Source of the DNA: Diphasiastrum complanatum
Taxonomy: Eukaryota > Streptophyta > Lycopodiopsida > Lycopodiales > Lycopodiaceae
NCBI GenBank assembly: GCA_029204225.1
Contig: CM055097.1
Location: forward strand, 15,624,711-15,688,710
DNA: 64,000 bases
Direction of reading: 5' to 3'
In this document: piece by piece, positions 1 to 11,470 of the stretch
Layout of the letters: each line of letters starts with the position of its first letter
Numbering within the stretch: position 1 is the first letter of the stretch
Position numbers and translations under genes: made by a program
The notes under the pieces: generated by a model
Told to the model about the DNA's origin: nothing
Database searches by the model: none
Seen by the model: the letters and a program-made list of their open reading frames with translations, nothing else

Positions 1-183
1 AAATCTATCACACTACTACATACTGAATGTAAAATGTACATATAAACCCTGAACCCTGATAGAGAGGGAGAACCTAGGAGTAGACTACTAGACTAGCCAA
101 CGGCTAGTTACAGCTAGTAATAAAGTACATCGTAAACAATAACTAAGAAGTGTAACAATGAAGTTTATCATTGATTTCTAACA
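1..183 (-). repeat. 3' LTR of Copia family A copy 1 (partial)
   Basis: The sequence aligns with 5155-5337 base for base apart from scattered differences. It ends in ACA at 183, just before the polypurine tract. About 79 bases of the LTR lie left of the window. Confidence 0.93.
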
Positions 184-3100
184 CTCTCCCTCAATGATAA
201 AATTACATTCTTCTATTCCTAGTAGAGTACGAAACTTTTCAAATTTACATCTACCTAATGACTTAGTAAAAATATCTGCCACTTGATCTTCAGATTTACA
301 AAAAACAAGATCAATGGCTTCATCAAGAATTTTCTCTCGAACGAAATGATAATGTATTTCGATGTGCTTGGTTCGAGCATGTAAAATTGGATTTTTGGCA
401 AGGTGAATGCAGCTTTGATTGTCGCAAAATATAGTAGTTGCATCCACCTGTGACCTAAATCCACAAGCAATTTTCGTAACCATACCGCTTCTTGTGCAAC
501 ATTACTGAGTGCTTAATATTCAGCTTCCGTCGAGGATAAGGCTACTACATGTTGCCTTTTGCTGCTCCATGAAACTGCAGTTGTACCATAACTGAATGTA
601 TAACCATTGGTAGACCTTCTATCATCAATATTACCTGCCCAAGTAACATCTGTATATCCTATCAATATTGGCACTTCAGGCTGATCATACTTCAAACCAA
701 AATTCAATGTCCCTCGAATGTATCTGAGAATAAGCTTAGCAGACTTCCAGTGTGTTTGACTAGGATTTTGCATAAATTGACTAACAACACCAACAACATA
801 AGAAATATCAGGTCGTGTGTGTGTCAAATAATCAAACTACCCACCAGTTGTCTATACGAATAATCATCCACTTTATCAGATTCATCATATGCAGTAAGCT
901 TCGTGTTGACATCCATAGGTGTACTCAAAAGCTTACAATCCTGCATATTGAGCTTATAAAACAAATCTCGTGCATATTTGCTTTGTGTAGGAAAGACCAC
1001 ATTTTTCTTTTTCCATACTTCAATGCCAAGACAATAGTGCATCAATTCTAGATCGCTCATGTCAAAAGCATTGCAAGGATCTGATTTGATTTCATCAATT
1101 AAGCTCTCAACACTCCCTATAATAAGCAAATCATGCATGTAGCACAATGAACACTATATTTGAATCTTGCCTTAGAATGTAAAGATTAGGATCAACATCA
1201 CTCTTTACCATTCCCCTTCGTTTAAAGTGTTCATCAATGCAAGAGTACCACGTCCGTGGTGCTTGCTTCAATCCATAAATAGCTTTGTTGAGCTTACAAA
1301 CAAGGTGCTCTCTCCCTGGTTCAATAAATCCTTGAGGTTGTACTAAGTACACCTTTTCATCCAGCACTCCATTAAGAAAAGTAGATTTAACATCCATTTG
1401 CTGAATCTTCCAACCATAGAAAGCAAAAATAGCAATGACAAAACGTATAGTTACCATCTTAGCTACGGGTGCGAAGGTTTCCTCAAAATCAATACCTTCC
1501 TGCTGCTCAAATCCTCTCACAACCAACCGTGCTTTGTATTTGTTGAGTTGCCCATCAGTTCCATATTTGATCTTGTATATCCATTTGCAAGTGATAGGCG
1601 TCTTACCATCAGGTAGCTCAACCGAGTTCCAAGTCCTATTTTTTGATATAGTCATCCATTTCTATTTCCATAGCTTCATGCCACTCCTTGTGCTCCTTTG
1701 CTTTATCAAAAGTTTTTGGTTCTTGAGCCTTGAGCACAGAACCCATTAGGGCTATATTCATCTCTAATCTTGCAGGAGGTTTTCGATTTCTACTTGATTT
1801 TCTATGCTCTCACTGCTCACTAGATTCGGGAGTATCTCCCTTCTTTGCACCATCTGTGACTGATAAGTACCATTTAGGTACTCTCTTGGGAATTTCAGCA
1901 TCAGGCTTGCCTTTCTCCAATGGATTTTCTATATCAAAATCCACTTCCTTCTTGACCTGTACTTTCGCTCCCTCATCAAAAGGTTTAGTGATTACTTCAG
2001 ATTGTTCACCTCGGCCCATCTCGTCAAATGTAGCATCCCTAGAAATTACAAGCTTCTGTGCATTTGTTTCATACATCCTGTATGCCTTGGCCTTCTCATC
2101 ATATCCAAGGAAAATACACTTGATAGCTTTTGCATCCAATTTCCTTCGTTTCTCATTAGGAATATGAGCATAAGCATCACAACCAAATACTCTCAAATGA
2201 GAAATACTAGGTTTCTTTCCAATAACAGCTTCATGAGGTGTCTTACCTTCCACGGATTTTGTAGGACATCAATTCAAGATGTGCGTAGCTGTGCTACAAG
2301 CTTCTGTCCAAAAGGTGTTTGGCAGACCCTTGATTTTGAGCATCGCCTTGGCCATCTCAACAATAGATTTGTTCTTTCGTTCTGCAACTCCATTTTGCAG
2401 AAATTAATAAATTCTGTCAAAAAATACTCACCACCTCCATCAGATCTCAAAGTTTTGATGCAACATCATGTTCGCTTTCAACTAATGCCTTGAACTCCCT
2501 GAACTTAGCAAAAACATCCGATTTAATGCTTATGAATTAAATCCAAATGCATCTGCTATAATCATCAATGAAGGTGATAAAGTAATAGTAGCCACTAAGA
2601 GATCTAGTCTGCATAGGTCCACCTAGATCACTGTGGACAAGATCTAGGATGCCACTGGTTCTCCTTGTTCCACTTTTGGAAAACCTCTCTCTGTGTTGTT
2701 TTCCCAAAATGCAACCTTCACAAATTTTTCCTTCAAAAAAAATATTAGGCAATCCTATAACTAAATTACCTCTTTTGAGAATCTGTAAACTTTGAGCACT
2801 AATATGACCAAATCGTTGATGCCAAAGATCACTTTGACTATCAACCGTGCTTACCATAGCTTGAGCAAAAGATCTCGCATTCAATTTGTACAGTCGATTC
2901 TCGTTGACTCTAGCTCCTATAGCAATCACTTTGTAGTGATTCTTGATGTCTTTGACAAGACATTTGTCACTGTCAAGCTCAACCTTGAGTTGTTGATCAG
3001 CCATCGTCCCAACAGATAGTAGATTGTTAGCTAAGCCAGGTACATATTGCACATTGCTTATCCATTTTATCTTCCCGCTGGCTAACTTCACTGGTACTAC

Positions 3101-4220
3101 TCCAATTCCTTTAACAGATAGCAATTTGCCATCGGCTTGTCCAACTTCATCACCATTGTGAGTTTCCTTGAGTTCTGGAAACCACTCTTTCCTTGAAGTC
3201 ATGTGCTTGGATGCACCACTATCAATGTACCAGGTATCCTTGGCTTCATCACTTGTCATTAATGTTGTAATGAACAAGCTTGAACTCTTACTTGCATCAT
3301 CTGATCATCATCATATTGATGTTGATCAACATAATTGTCTTCATAATAATCATCATCAAATTGATGTTGATCAAAATAATTGTCCGCTTGCCATATGCCT
3401 TTTCTTTGTTCTATCTCCTTCTGTTTCTTGAAGCATTCACGGTCCCAATGGCCAGGTTTGTTGCAATACCTACAATTTCTAGGTTTATTTTGCTTGGAAT
3501 AGCCGCGTCCTTGACCTCGACCTTGATTCCAATTGCCTCGATTTGGGCCATCATTGGATTGTTCTTGAAATTGTTGGATCGATCCATGATATGAGTTTCC
3601 ACCTCTTGATTGGTGTCGTCCACAACTAAATCTGCCAATTCCTCTCACTGCAAGAGCCTGATCAAATCCCCTGTTGTGATGACTCAAGTTCTCTTGATGT
3701 TGTTCATCCTGCAAAAGCAATGGCTATACTTGTCACAAACATTTGATGTGACTCACTCAAACTATTCAATGTCAACTGCACGATCTCACGATCCTGTACT
3801 CGCTCTCCAACTGCTGCTAATTGGTCACGAATCTCTTTGATCTTCAGTAGGCAATCAGCAACAATTGCACCATCATCCATCCGCAATGTGTGCAACTTCG
3901 TCTTCAGGAATAGCACTCGAGATGTGTTTGTGGTCTCAAACAATGCCTTCAACGTATCCCATGCTTCCTTCTGAATCCGAAATGTAGGGAATAATTGCAT
4001 CTCTAACTGATAAGTTGATGACATTTTGTGCTTTTTGTTTTCTCCTATCAAATGTCCGCTAATCTTCTTCAATCACTGGCCTTGTCTCTTCACCTGTCAT
4101 GGTCTCCCATAGCTCCTTTTCCATCAAAATGTTTTTCAGTTTGAATTTTCAAACTGCATAGTTGCCGGCTCCTTCCAGTTTGCTTGACTCATTGAGGACA
4201 CTCTCGCTTAGAGTTGCCAT
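178..4220 (-). pseudogene. Degraded Copia gag-pol polyprotein (family A copy 1)
   Basis: I place the start at ATG 4220 (MATLSESVLNESS), which matches the start of the sister copy. The frame breaks soon after, where a tryptophan codon appears to have become TGA. Readable pieces are Gag (3704-4072), CCHC zinc knuckle CRYCNKPGHWDREC (3259-3720), protease WYIDSGASKHMT and integrase N-terminus with CEGC and HSDLGGP (2537-3277), integrase C-terminus (1810-2253), reverse transcriptase (1131-1655 and 824-1147), and RNase H (513-827, 178-483). The reverse-transcriptase box is YMHD instead of YVDD, so one catalytic aspartate is lost. The stop codon at 178-180 falls just inside the LTR. Confidence 0.92.
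184..195 (-). other. Polypurine tract of Copia family A copy 1
   Basis: The minus strand reads CATTGAGGGAGAG immediately before the 3' LTR, the expected position of the plus-strand primer for reverse transcription. The last Gag-Pol codons pass through it. Confidence 0.8.
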
Positions 4221-4292
4221 TACTGAACAGATGAGTCCAGATCAAGTAATTTATCACACCACAAAACTGTATATTTTTCTGGTTATACACCT

Positions 4293-4528
4293 GATATCGG
4301 AATGGAGCGCCAAAGTACGGTTGCTCAGGATCCTCCTTAACTTGTGCGCGTGGATCCGATATTGGAGCATGCGATATCGGACTAGAGCGCAGCTATACAA
4401 CTACTCAAAATTTTCTTTAGCTCATGCACTTGGACCCGATATCTGTACGGACAATATCAAACTGGAGCGCGGATGTACGACTGCTCGGGTTTCTCTTCAG
4501 TTAGCGCGCTTGGATCCGATATTGGTAC
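4293..4528 (-). repeat. 80-bp tandem repeat, about 3 copies, in the 5' leader of Copia family A
   Basis: Units start near 4293, 4373 and 4453, each opening with a GATATCGG-like box followed by GGAGCGC and ending in TGGATCCGAT. The sister copy keeps about two shorter units at 24020-24150. The array lies between the primer-binding site and gag, a place where retroelement packaging or translation signals can lie; that role is inference. Confidence 0.8.
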
Positions 4529-5063
4529 GAATATAAAAAAGAGAGAATATAAGAACTTTCAGAGGGAATATTCTAGATTCTCTACTTCGACGCGACGGCT
4601 ATGCCGTCTCCTCTTTGCTTAGATTTTAAAACGAGTGATCGTTCAAACAGACAAATATCAGTAATGTGAAAGGTATGAAGCCTCAAAGCTCTAAATGGCA
4701 GTACTAGACACTATCTGGTGTGATTTGCAGTACCCCAAACAAAAAAATGAGAGATTTCTTGCACAACTCTCTGACAAATGACACTTCTCACAAAGACTAC
4801 AAAAAAATTGTAAAACGTTTCTCACTCAACAAATTTTCAATCTTTCTGATGCTGCCCTCGCCTTTTCGATGCCTCCGGGACTGTGTCTTTGTTTCTCACT
4901 AATAATTGTGAGCTCCAAAGCCTGCAAAATACATCAAGAAGAATTTCTTCCAGCCATTTTTTTTTGTCTCTCCAAGCTTACACCTCATGTGAAGGACTTT
5001 CTCACTTCGTTGCGGAGCCTGTGACAAGCTGTATCCACTGATCATGCACGTATGACTATTGTA
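4529..5063 (-). other. 5' untranslated leader of Copia family A copy 1
   Basis: This stretch lies between the leader repeats and the primer-binding site. It has no open frame of substance. It aligns with 24160-24728 of copy 2, including the shared segment GATGCCTCCGGGACTGTG. Confidence 0.7.
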
Positions 5064-5075
5064 GCTCTGATACCA
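5064..5075 (-). other. Primer-binding site, Copia family A copy 1
   Basis: The minus strand reads TGGTATCAGAGC directly after the 5' LTR end. This is the standard plant Copia site complementary to the 3' end of initiator methionine tRNA. Confidence 0.92.
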
Positions 5076-5337
5076 TGTCAATAATCAGATATGCAACATC
5101 AAGCATTCACCATAAGCAATCACCAAAGAAGTCGAAAGAAGAACACACACTATCAAATCTATCACACTACTACATACTGAATGTAAAATGTACATATAAA
5201 CCCTGAACCCTGATAGAGAGAGAGAACCTAGGAGTAGACTACTAGACTAGCCAATGGCTAGTTACAGCTAGTAATAAAGTACATCGTAACCAGCAACTAA
5301 GAAGTGTAACAATGAAGTTTATCATTGATTTCTAGCA
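5076..5337 (-). repeat. 5' LTR of Copia family A copy 1 (262 bp)
   Basis: It has TG...CA ends and is bounded on the left by the primer-binding site. Its outer part repeats at 1-183 with a few substitutions, for example CAACGG for CAATGG and GAGGGAG for GAGAGAG. Confidence 0.92.
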
Positions 5338-6116
5338 CTTTCAATATCCTAGGCATGTGACTACAGATCACAGAACATAAAAGATTCGAACAATCAAGAT
5401 GATAAACAGTGAGATGGAGAAGAGAGCAATTGTACTATCAGTTTTTGAGTTTTGAATGAGATGGTTAGTGTCTCGCTCGACACTCAACTTGTGAACTCGA
5501 GGGTGAAGGCCTGTCTTAAGTTCTTAAAGGCCAAAAGAATTATTGGCTTATCATTCACATTGAGCTAGTCTCGAATCAACTTACTTGAAAATCAAATAAG
5601 ACTTTGAATCAAAACTCAAAAAACACTGCATTACATAGATTCATTCACACAATAGCGGAAGCACTGAGGGGTCAAGATGGGGACCACCCCCCCCCAAAAG
5701 GATTCTTTTCTTATCATTATGCAAATCCAATTGGCCAATGCCAATTACATATAAAATGGATTCCAATAGGGATCTCAGATGTAGGAACATCAACTTAACA
5801 TACACTTAGTTCATATTCAATGATCTTAATACCATATCTAGCTTAACAAAAGCATAGAAATTTCTTCATAAGTCTTAATCTTTCCGACATGCAATCATGT
5901 TGGATCTTGGATTCTTGACATATAATTCATGAGGGTTCATAGGTTCTTGACATGCAATCATACAACTTGACTTTTAATTACATATAATTTTACATGGTTA
6001 CAACTTGGGGAATTAACCCAAGTGCAATCTTCCTAAAAAAGAGCCAAGGTATATGTCCATCTTGTTTTGCATAATGTCCATCAATTCCTAGGCCCTTTTT
6101 TTCTAGAGGTTGCCCA
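5338..6116. other. Spacer between two Copia elements
   Basis: I see no gene. It holds a C11 run near 5686-5696 and AT-rich sequence. It ends in TTCTAGAGGTTGCCCA, which is partly duplicated just beyond the family B element (near 12584), so the insertion hit a small pre-existing duplication. Confidence 0.6.
6112..6116. repeat. Target-site duplication GCCCA, left copy
   Basis: GCCCA immediately precedes the TG end of the left LTR and is repeated exactly at 12548-12552 after the CA end of the right LTR. Five bases is the usual size for Copia insertions. Confidence 0.95.
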
Positions 6117-6771
6117 TGTGAAAAATACAGATCCTAAGTGGATCTAAACTCCAAGATCATTGGCTTGAATGCTTGCACTCCAAACTACATAAGCTAGGAA
6201 TTGGCAACACATTCTATGCTACCTAGAATGCAAAGAACTTGATCAAAAAGCATTTATCACAAATGGAAACTTCCATAAACATCAAGTGCGGCCCAAAATA
6301 GCATTATACAGTCCATAATACATCAGCCTATCACTTTTGGAAAGCACCTAAGATCATACACAATAGCTTGAAGACAATACACACAACAATGCTCTCAATG
6401 GAGGAAGAAACAATGACAATGATCTATTGATCTCAATGAAGCATACAAAAGGTTTCTCCAACCTGTTTTCCACGACTTCCCTACTATTTATGGATGAGGA
6501 AGATGACTCTCTCTCCTCTCTCTAGAAGGTACTTGACCCTAGATATTCCCTATATAGGAAAAATAGCTAAAAATGGCTTATATGACCAAAATACATCAAA
6601 ATGGTCTCATTTTGAAGGGTATGAAGTTTGACACTTCATCATACTGAAAAAATACAGTAAATAAAAACATTGTGGCCTGGTTCACACGTGTGAAACTCCA
6701 GAACCAAAACTATTTACAATTTTAGCCAATTTAGGCCTCAAACTAGCTAGGAAATGTTGACAATTTTCACA
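6117..6771 (-). repeat. 3' LTR of Copia family B (655 bp)
   Basis: It begins TGTGAAAAATAC and ends ATTTTCACA on the plus strand, with short inverted ends TGTGAAAA/TTTTCACA. It matches 11893-12547 throughout. The Gag-Pol stop codon lies at 6767-6769, inside its last five bases. Confidence 0.97.
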
Positions 6772-9700
6772 CTCCCTCTTCAACATTGGATGCTAGTTTC
6801 AACATAGTCTTTGAGCACATTCCAAGATTAGATCTATGCATTAAATATAGGTCCTTTCCCAATGGTTTGGTGAAGATATCAGCCACACACTCCTTTGAAG
6901 AGACATGTTGAAGCTCCACCTCTTTGGCAATGACTTGATCTCTCACAAAATGGTGAGCAATCTCAATGTGCTTGCTCCTTGCATGAAAAACAGGATTGCT
7001 TGCCAAGCTTTGGGCTGAAAGGTTATCACAAAGTATGATTGGAGTCTTCTCTGGTTCCAGCAAGTGAAGATCCAATAACATCCTCTTGATCCAAAGAATC
7101 TCCTTGGTGCATGTTGTTAATGCCTTGTACTCGGCTTCGGTGGAAGATAGAGAGATAGTTGGTTGCTTCTTTGATAGCCATGAGACCACTCCATCTCCAA
7201 GATAGATTGCAAAGGCACTTGTTGACTTCCTATCCATTTGATCACCTGTAAAATCTGAATCTGAAAATCCACAAAGGTTAGGTGTAGTACCTCCATACAA
7301 GATGCCAAAATCTCTAGATCCCGAGATGTATCTAAGTACTCTCTTTCCTAGCTTCCAATGAGCCTCACTAGGATCTTGCATAAATTGACTTAGTTTACCA
7401 ACCACAAAGCTTAGATCAGGTCTTGTGATGGTTAACCATATAAGAGATCCTATTAGCTTTCTATAGAGAGTAATGTCCTTGAAGGATCTTTCATTACTTC
7501 TTGTAGTTAGCTTTACATTTGATTCCATAGGAGTAGAAACAACTTTACAATCTTCCATATGAAACCTTTTTAGAATAGAGTTAACATACTTTTCTTGACA
7601 TATGAATGTAGATTTAGAAGTTCTAATAATCTCTATTCCTAAGATATAATGAAGTTTACCAAGATCTTGAATTTCAAACTCTCTTTTGAGTGCCATCTTG
7701 ATTTCATCTATATCTAGATTGTTACCACCACTTAAGATAATGTCATCAACATAGATCAAAAGTAAAGTGATATCATTTTCATTCAATCTAAAGTAGAGAG
7801 AATGATCATACTCACTCATAACAAAGTTTTGAGAAAGTAAGAAGGAATTGAGCTTAGCATACCAACTCCTTGGTGCTTGCTTTAGCCCATACAAACTCTT
7901 TTGGAGATAGCACACATGATTAGGCTCATCATGTGAAACATAGCCCTCGGGTTGCTCCATGTAAATATCTTCTTCAAGATCACCATTCAAGAAGGCATTA
8001 GTAACATCCATTTGCCACATATCCCAATCATAAAGAGTTGCAAGAGAGATTAGGATTCGAATAGTTACCATCTTTGCCACGGGTGCAAAGGTCTCATCAT
8101 AGTCAATACCATATTCTTGAGCATACCCCTTTGCCACCAACCTTGCCTTGTACTTGTTGATTGATCCATCTTGATTTGTCTTGATCTTGAAGATCCACTT
8201 ACAACCAATTGCCTTCTTGTCCTTTGGAAGCTTTACCAACCTCCATGTGTTGCTTTTGATGAGTGCTTGATGCTCATGATCCATGGCTTGGATCCATTCC
8301 TTCTTTTGAATTGCTTCACCTACACAAGTTGGTTCATCAAAAGAGGTAAGAAAAGCAAAGTTAGAGTTGTCCACCACTTGCTTTCCTTTTTCATCATAGG
8401 TTAGCCTTGATGGCTTAGCCCTTTGCCTTTGAGTCTTCCTTGAAGTTTGCTTTGGAGTGGCATCTCCATCTTCATCCAAGACATCTTGCACATCATGATG
8501 ATTAGTAGGCACATCAACATCAACATCAACAACATTGGAAACATTCTCTTCATGAAAGATGACATCCCTACTTATGACAACTTTCTTTGTAGAAGGAATG
8601 TACACTTTGTAAGCCTTGCTTACTTCACTATAGCCAACAAACACACCCTTCTTTGATGAAGGATCTTCTTTAGTTCTATCATCAAGTGTGATATTGACAA
8701 AACATGTACATCCAAAGATCCTACAATGCTTGACACTCGGCCTTCTACCATAAAGAACCTCATGAGGAGTTTTACCATCCAAGGAAGCACTTGTCCATCT
8801 ATTACATAGATAGTTAGCACATGCTAAAGCTTCCCCCCAAAAAGACTTAGCAAGATTAGCATGTAGTCTCATTGCCTTGGCACATTCACAAAGGGTTCTA
8901 TTCTTCCTCTCGGCCACTCCATTCTGTTGTGGAGTCCTAGGACTAGACATCTCCCTCTTAATCCCATGTGCTATACAAAAGTCTTTGAACCTATTTGAGG
9001 TGTATTCCCCTCCATTATCAGATCTTAAGCATTTGATCTTTGTATTGAATTGGTTTTCCATTTCATTCTTGAACTTGACAAATGCAGCAAACACTTCATC
9101 CTTACTTTTAAGAAGATAGATCCAAGTATACCTACTAAAGTCATCAATGAAAGTTGCATACATCTTTGCCCCACCATTGCTAGTTGTACTAGAAGAATGA
9201 ATATCAGAATGCACAAGTTGAAAAGCTTCTTTAGATCTAGAAGTAGATCTAGAATAAGCAAGTTTATGAGATTTGGACAAGGCACAATGTTCACAAACAC
9301 TATTGTTTGCAACAAGACTTTTAGGGAGACCAAGAACAAGCTCTTTCTTTGCCATTACCTCCAAAGATTTGAAGTTGGGATGGCCCAACCTCTTGTGCCA
9401 AACTTCTTGGTTTGTCAATTGCTCCCTAGCCATACATCCTTCATGATTAGAGATCACACATGCATCAAGCTTGAAAAGTTTACCATGCCTCCTACCTTGA
9501 GCAATCAAGGATCCACATTTACTTATCAAACATGCATCTCCAATGAACTCCACATCAAGTCCTTTGTCAATCATTTGACTTACACTAAGCAAATTCTTAG
9601 TGATTGAAGGAATGTACAAAACATTTTCAAGATTTGCTTTTCTATTTGTTGAAAGGGAAATAGGAATAGTGCCTATGCCTTTGATGTCACATTGACCATC

Positions 9701-10720
9701 ATTTGCAGTGTAGATGATGTTACCTTCTCCCTCATAAGACAATAAGGATGTAAAGTATTCCTTATGTCTTGTCATGTGAGATGAGGCTCCACTATCAATC
9801 CACCAAGGATCATTATCATCTATGTTGGCTAACAAACTTGAAGTCATAACAAGTGATTCACATGTGTTATGTTCTTCCTCATCTATTGTAAGATTTCCTT
9901 GCCTCTCTCCTTGCTCTCTTTTCTTCTTATAACATTCATTTGCAAAATGACCTTTTATCCCACAATAAAAGCACTTGAACTTTGACTTATTGTTCTTAGT
10001 AGAAGAGGAAGAGGAAGAGTGATCATCATGATCAAAGTTACCACCTTTGGACCATTTCCCTTTGCCTTTACCTTTGCCCTTGAATTTGCCTTTTGTGAAG
10101 AAAGCCTCTTCACCTCCACCTTGCAAGGATGCACCATCAAGCTTTGATTGCAACCTATGTTCTTCAGCCAATAAGATTTCTTGCAAGTCAACCACACTTG
10201 GCAAGACTCTTTGAATGGCAAAACTTTGCACAAGGTTAGCATGTTCATTTAGCAAACCATTCAACATAACTTGGACTATTTCACCATCTTTTATGTTCTC
10301 ATCAATGCATGCTAAATCATCACTTAGGGACTTAACTCTCAAGATAAATGCATGAGCACTTTCACCCTCTCTTTGCCTACTAGAAAATATTTGTCTCCTT
10401 AGGGTCAATACCCTAGATGTGGACTTTGATTCAAAGAGCTTCTTTAAGGCATTCCATGCCTCACTTGCACTTTGACACTTTCCAACTTCCTTGAGAAGTT
10501 CATTTGTAACATTCATTTTAATGATATGAAGAGCCCTTTTGGCCTTCTTATCAAACCTTTGTTGCTCTTGAAGTGTGAGAGGTCTCTCTTCAATTTCTGC
10601 AACTATGTCCATGAGTTCATTCAACTCAAGTAAGGACTCCATCCTCACTTTCCAAGTAGAGTAGTTTGATGAACTCAACCTTTCACTAGACTCTAGCATG
10701 ATCCCACCATTGGAAGCCAT
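6767..10720 (-). CDS. Copia Gag-Pol polyprotein, intact, 1317 aa
   Basis: A single uninterrupted frame has every domain in Copia order. Gag occupies the first ~240 residues, then a Lys/Gly-rich stretch and the CCHC knuckle CFYCGIKGHFANEC (~245-260). Protease is WWIDSGASSHMT (~305). Integrase has the zinc finger CEHC and a complete D,D35E set (HSDIHS ~505, RSDNGGEY ~569, NGVAERKN ~605). Reverse transcriptase carries YVDDIIL (~990) and RNase H has SDSDF and STEAEY (~1155-1195). All catalytic residues I can check are present. It should make all proteins for particle assembly, reverse transcription and integration. I chose ATG 10720 because Gag-like sequence starts directly after it. Being intact with identical LTRs, it may still be mobile. 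Confidence 0.97.
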   Translation of the reverse strand: MASNGGIMLESSERLSSSNYSTWKVRMESLLELNELMDIVAEIEERPLTLQEQQRFDKKAKRALHIIKMNVTNELLKEVGKCQSASEAWNALKKLFESKSTSRVLTLRRQIFSSRQREGESAHAFILRVKSLSDDLACIDENIKDGEIVQVMLNGLLNEHANLVQSFAIQRVLPSVVDLQEILLAEEHRLQSKLDGASLQGGGEEAFFTKGKFKGKGKGKGKWSKGGNFDHDDHSSSSSSTKNNKSKFKCFYCGIKGHFANECYKKKREQGERQGNLTIDEEEHNTCESLVMTSSLLANIDDNDPWWIDSGASSHMTRHKEYFTSLLSYEGEGNIIYTANDGQCDIKGIGTIPISLSTNRKANLENVLYIPSITKNLLSVSQMIDKGLDVEFIGDACLISKCGSLIAQGRRHGKLFKLDACVISNHEGCMAREQLTNQEVWHKRLGHPNFKSLEVMAKKELVLGLPKSLVANNSVCEHCALSKSHKLAYSRSTSRSKEAFQLVHSDIHSSSTTSNGGAKMYATFIDDFSRYTWIYLLKSKDEVFAAFVKFKNEMENQFNTKIKCLRSDNGGEYTSNRFKDFCIAHGIKREMSSPRTPQQNGVAERKNRTLCECAKAMRLHANLAKSFWGEALACANYLCNRWTSASLDGKTPHEVLYGRRPSVKHCRIFGCTCFVNITLDDRTKEDPSSKKGVFVGYSEVSKAYKVYIPSTKKVVISRDVIFHEENVSNVVDVDVDVPTNHHDVQDVLDEDGDATPKQTSRKTQRQRAKPSRLTYDEKGKQVVDNSNFAFLTSFDEPTCVGEAIQKKEWIQAMDHEHQALIKSNTWRLVKLPKDKKAIGCKWIFKIKTNQDGSINKYKARLVAKGYAQEYGIDYDETFAPVAKMVTIRILISLATLYDWDMWQMDVTNAFLNGDLEEDIYMEQPEGYVSHDEPNHVCYLQKSLYGLKQAPRSWYAKLNSFLLSQNFVMSEYDHSLYFRLNENDITLLLIYVDDIILSGGNNLDIDEIKMALKREFEIQDLGKLHYILGIEIIRTSKSTFICQEKYVNSILKRFHMEDCKVVSTPMESNVKLTTRSNERSFKDITLYRKLIGSLIWLTITRPDLSFVVGKLSQFMQDPSEAHWKLGKRVLRYISGSRDFGILYGGTTPNLCGFSDSDFTGDQMDRKSTSAFAIYLGDGVVSWLSKKQPTISLSSTEAEYKALTTCTKEILWIKRMLLDLHLLEPEKTPIILCDNLSAQSLASNPVFHARSKHIEIAHHFVRDQVIAKEVELQHVSSKECVADIFTKPLGKDLYLMHRSNLGMCSKTMLKLASNVEEGV
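6772..6783 (-). other. Polypurine tract of Copia family B
   Basis: The minus strand reads TTGAAGAGGGAG directly before the 3' LTR. It is translated as the last residues of Gag-Pol (VEEGV). Confidence 0.85.
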
Positions 10721-10739
10721 GATTCTAATGTTTCTTCAA

Positions 10740-11470
10740 CTTTTAGGTTCTGTCCTAAAGCACTTAGCACTCACTTTTCTCTCAACAAATGATAGATAAA
10801 GAGATCTATGAAGATTTAGGACCCTAAAACACTTCTATCTTGAACCTAGATGGTTTCCAAGCATAGAAAGGAAGATTGAAACACATGCAACACTTTGCAC
10901 ACACTAAGAATGGATTACAAAATCAAACCAACCTGAACACACTCTTGCTTAAGCTCTCAAACTTTCCAGCAAGTGACCAAATCAAGTTATGGTGTGAAGA
11001 GTTACTTGCATTCTTAGAAAATACCCAAAACTAGGATGCCAAGATTACCTAGTAATGAACAAACTTGATCAACATATGATCAACACACTAAGATATTGAT
11101 TCAACCTGTAAAACCACATGTAAACCACACTTCTAAAAGTTTATAAACTCCAGCAAGTGATAAATACAAGATTTAGAGGTGAATGAATGAGCACACTTAG
11201 TGAATCACAAGACTAGCTTCACTATCTTGTCAAATCTTGGTGTTTAGATGTAGATCTAAGATCACTTCACATGAGAATGTTCCTCAACCTGTTAAGAACC
11301 TGAAAACACACTTGCATAATGGTTAACACCTTCCAGCAAATGCTCCAATCAAATTACATAAGGAGAGTTACTTACATGCTCAACAAAGTACACCAAAATT
11401 TATGCCAAAATTGATGACAATCTTTACAATATGCTCTTCACAATGGAGCTTACAATATGTTCACCCAAAA
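10740..11470 (-). repeat. ~183-bp imperfect tandem repeat, 3-4 copies, in the family B 5' leader
   Basis: The boxes AACCTG...CCAGCAA recur with CCAGC at 10966, 11150 and 11333, spacings of 184 and 183 bases. GAGTTACTT(G/A)CAT follows in units one and three. A weaker copy may begin near 10744. The array fills most of the untranslated leader. Confidence 0.7.

Larger units (their letters stand above)
1..5337 (-). mobile_element. Copia (Pseudoviridae-type) LTR retrotransposon, family A, copy 1; left LTR cut by the window edge
   Basis: This is a minus-strand element. The 5' LTR is at 5076-5337 and the 3' LTR at 1-183 lacks its outer end. A primer-binding site complementary to initiator methionine tRNA (TGGTATCAGAGC on the minus strand) abuts the 5' LTR, and a polypurine tract abuts the 3' LTR. 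Domains run Gag, protease, integrase, reverse transcriptase, RNase H, the Copia order. The coding region is broken by several stops and frame changes, so the copy is dead. A related truncated copy is at 21842-24989. Confidence 0.93.

Noticed and set aside
7117-9607. Numerous frames on both strands within the Copia family B pol
   Set aside because: Shadows of the 1317-codon Gag-Pol frame.
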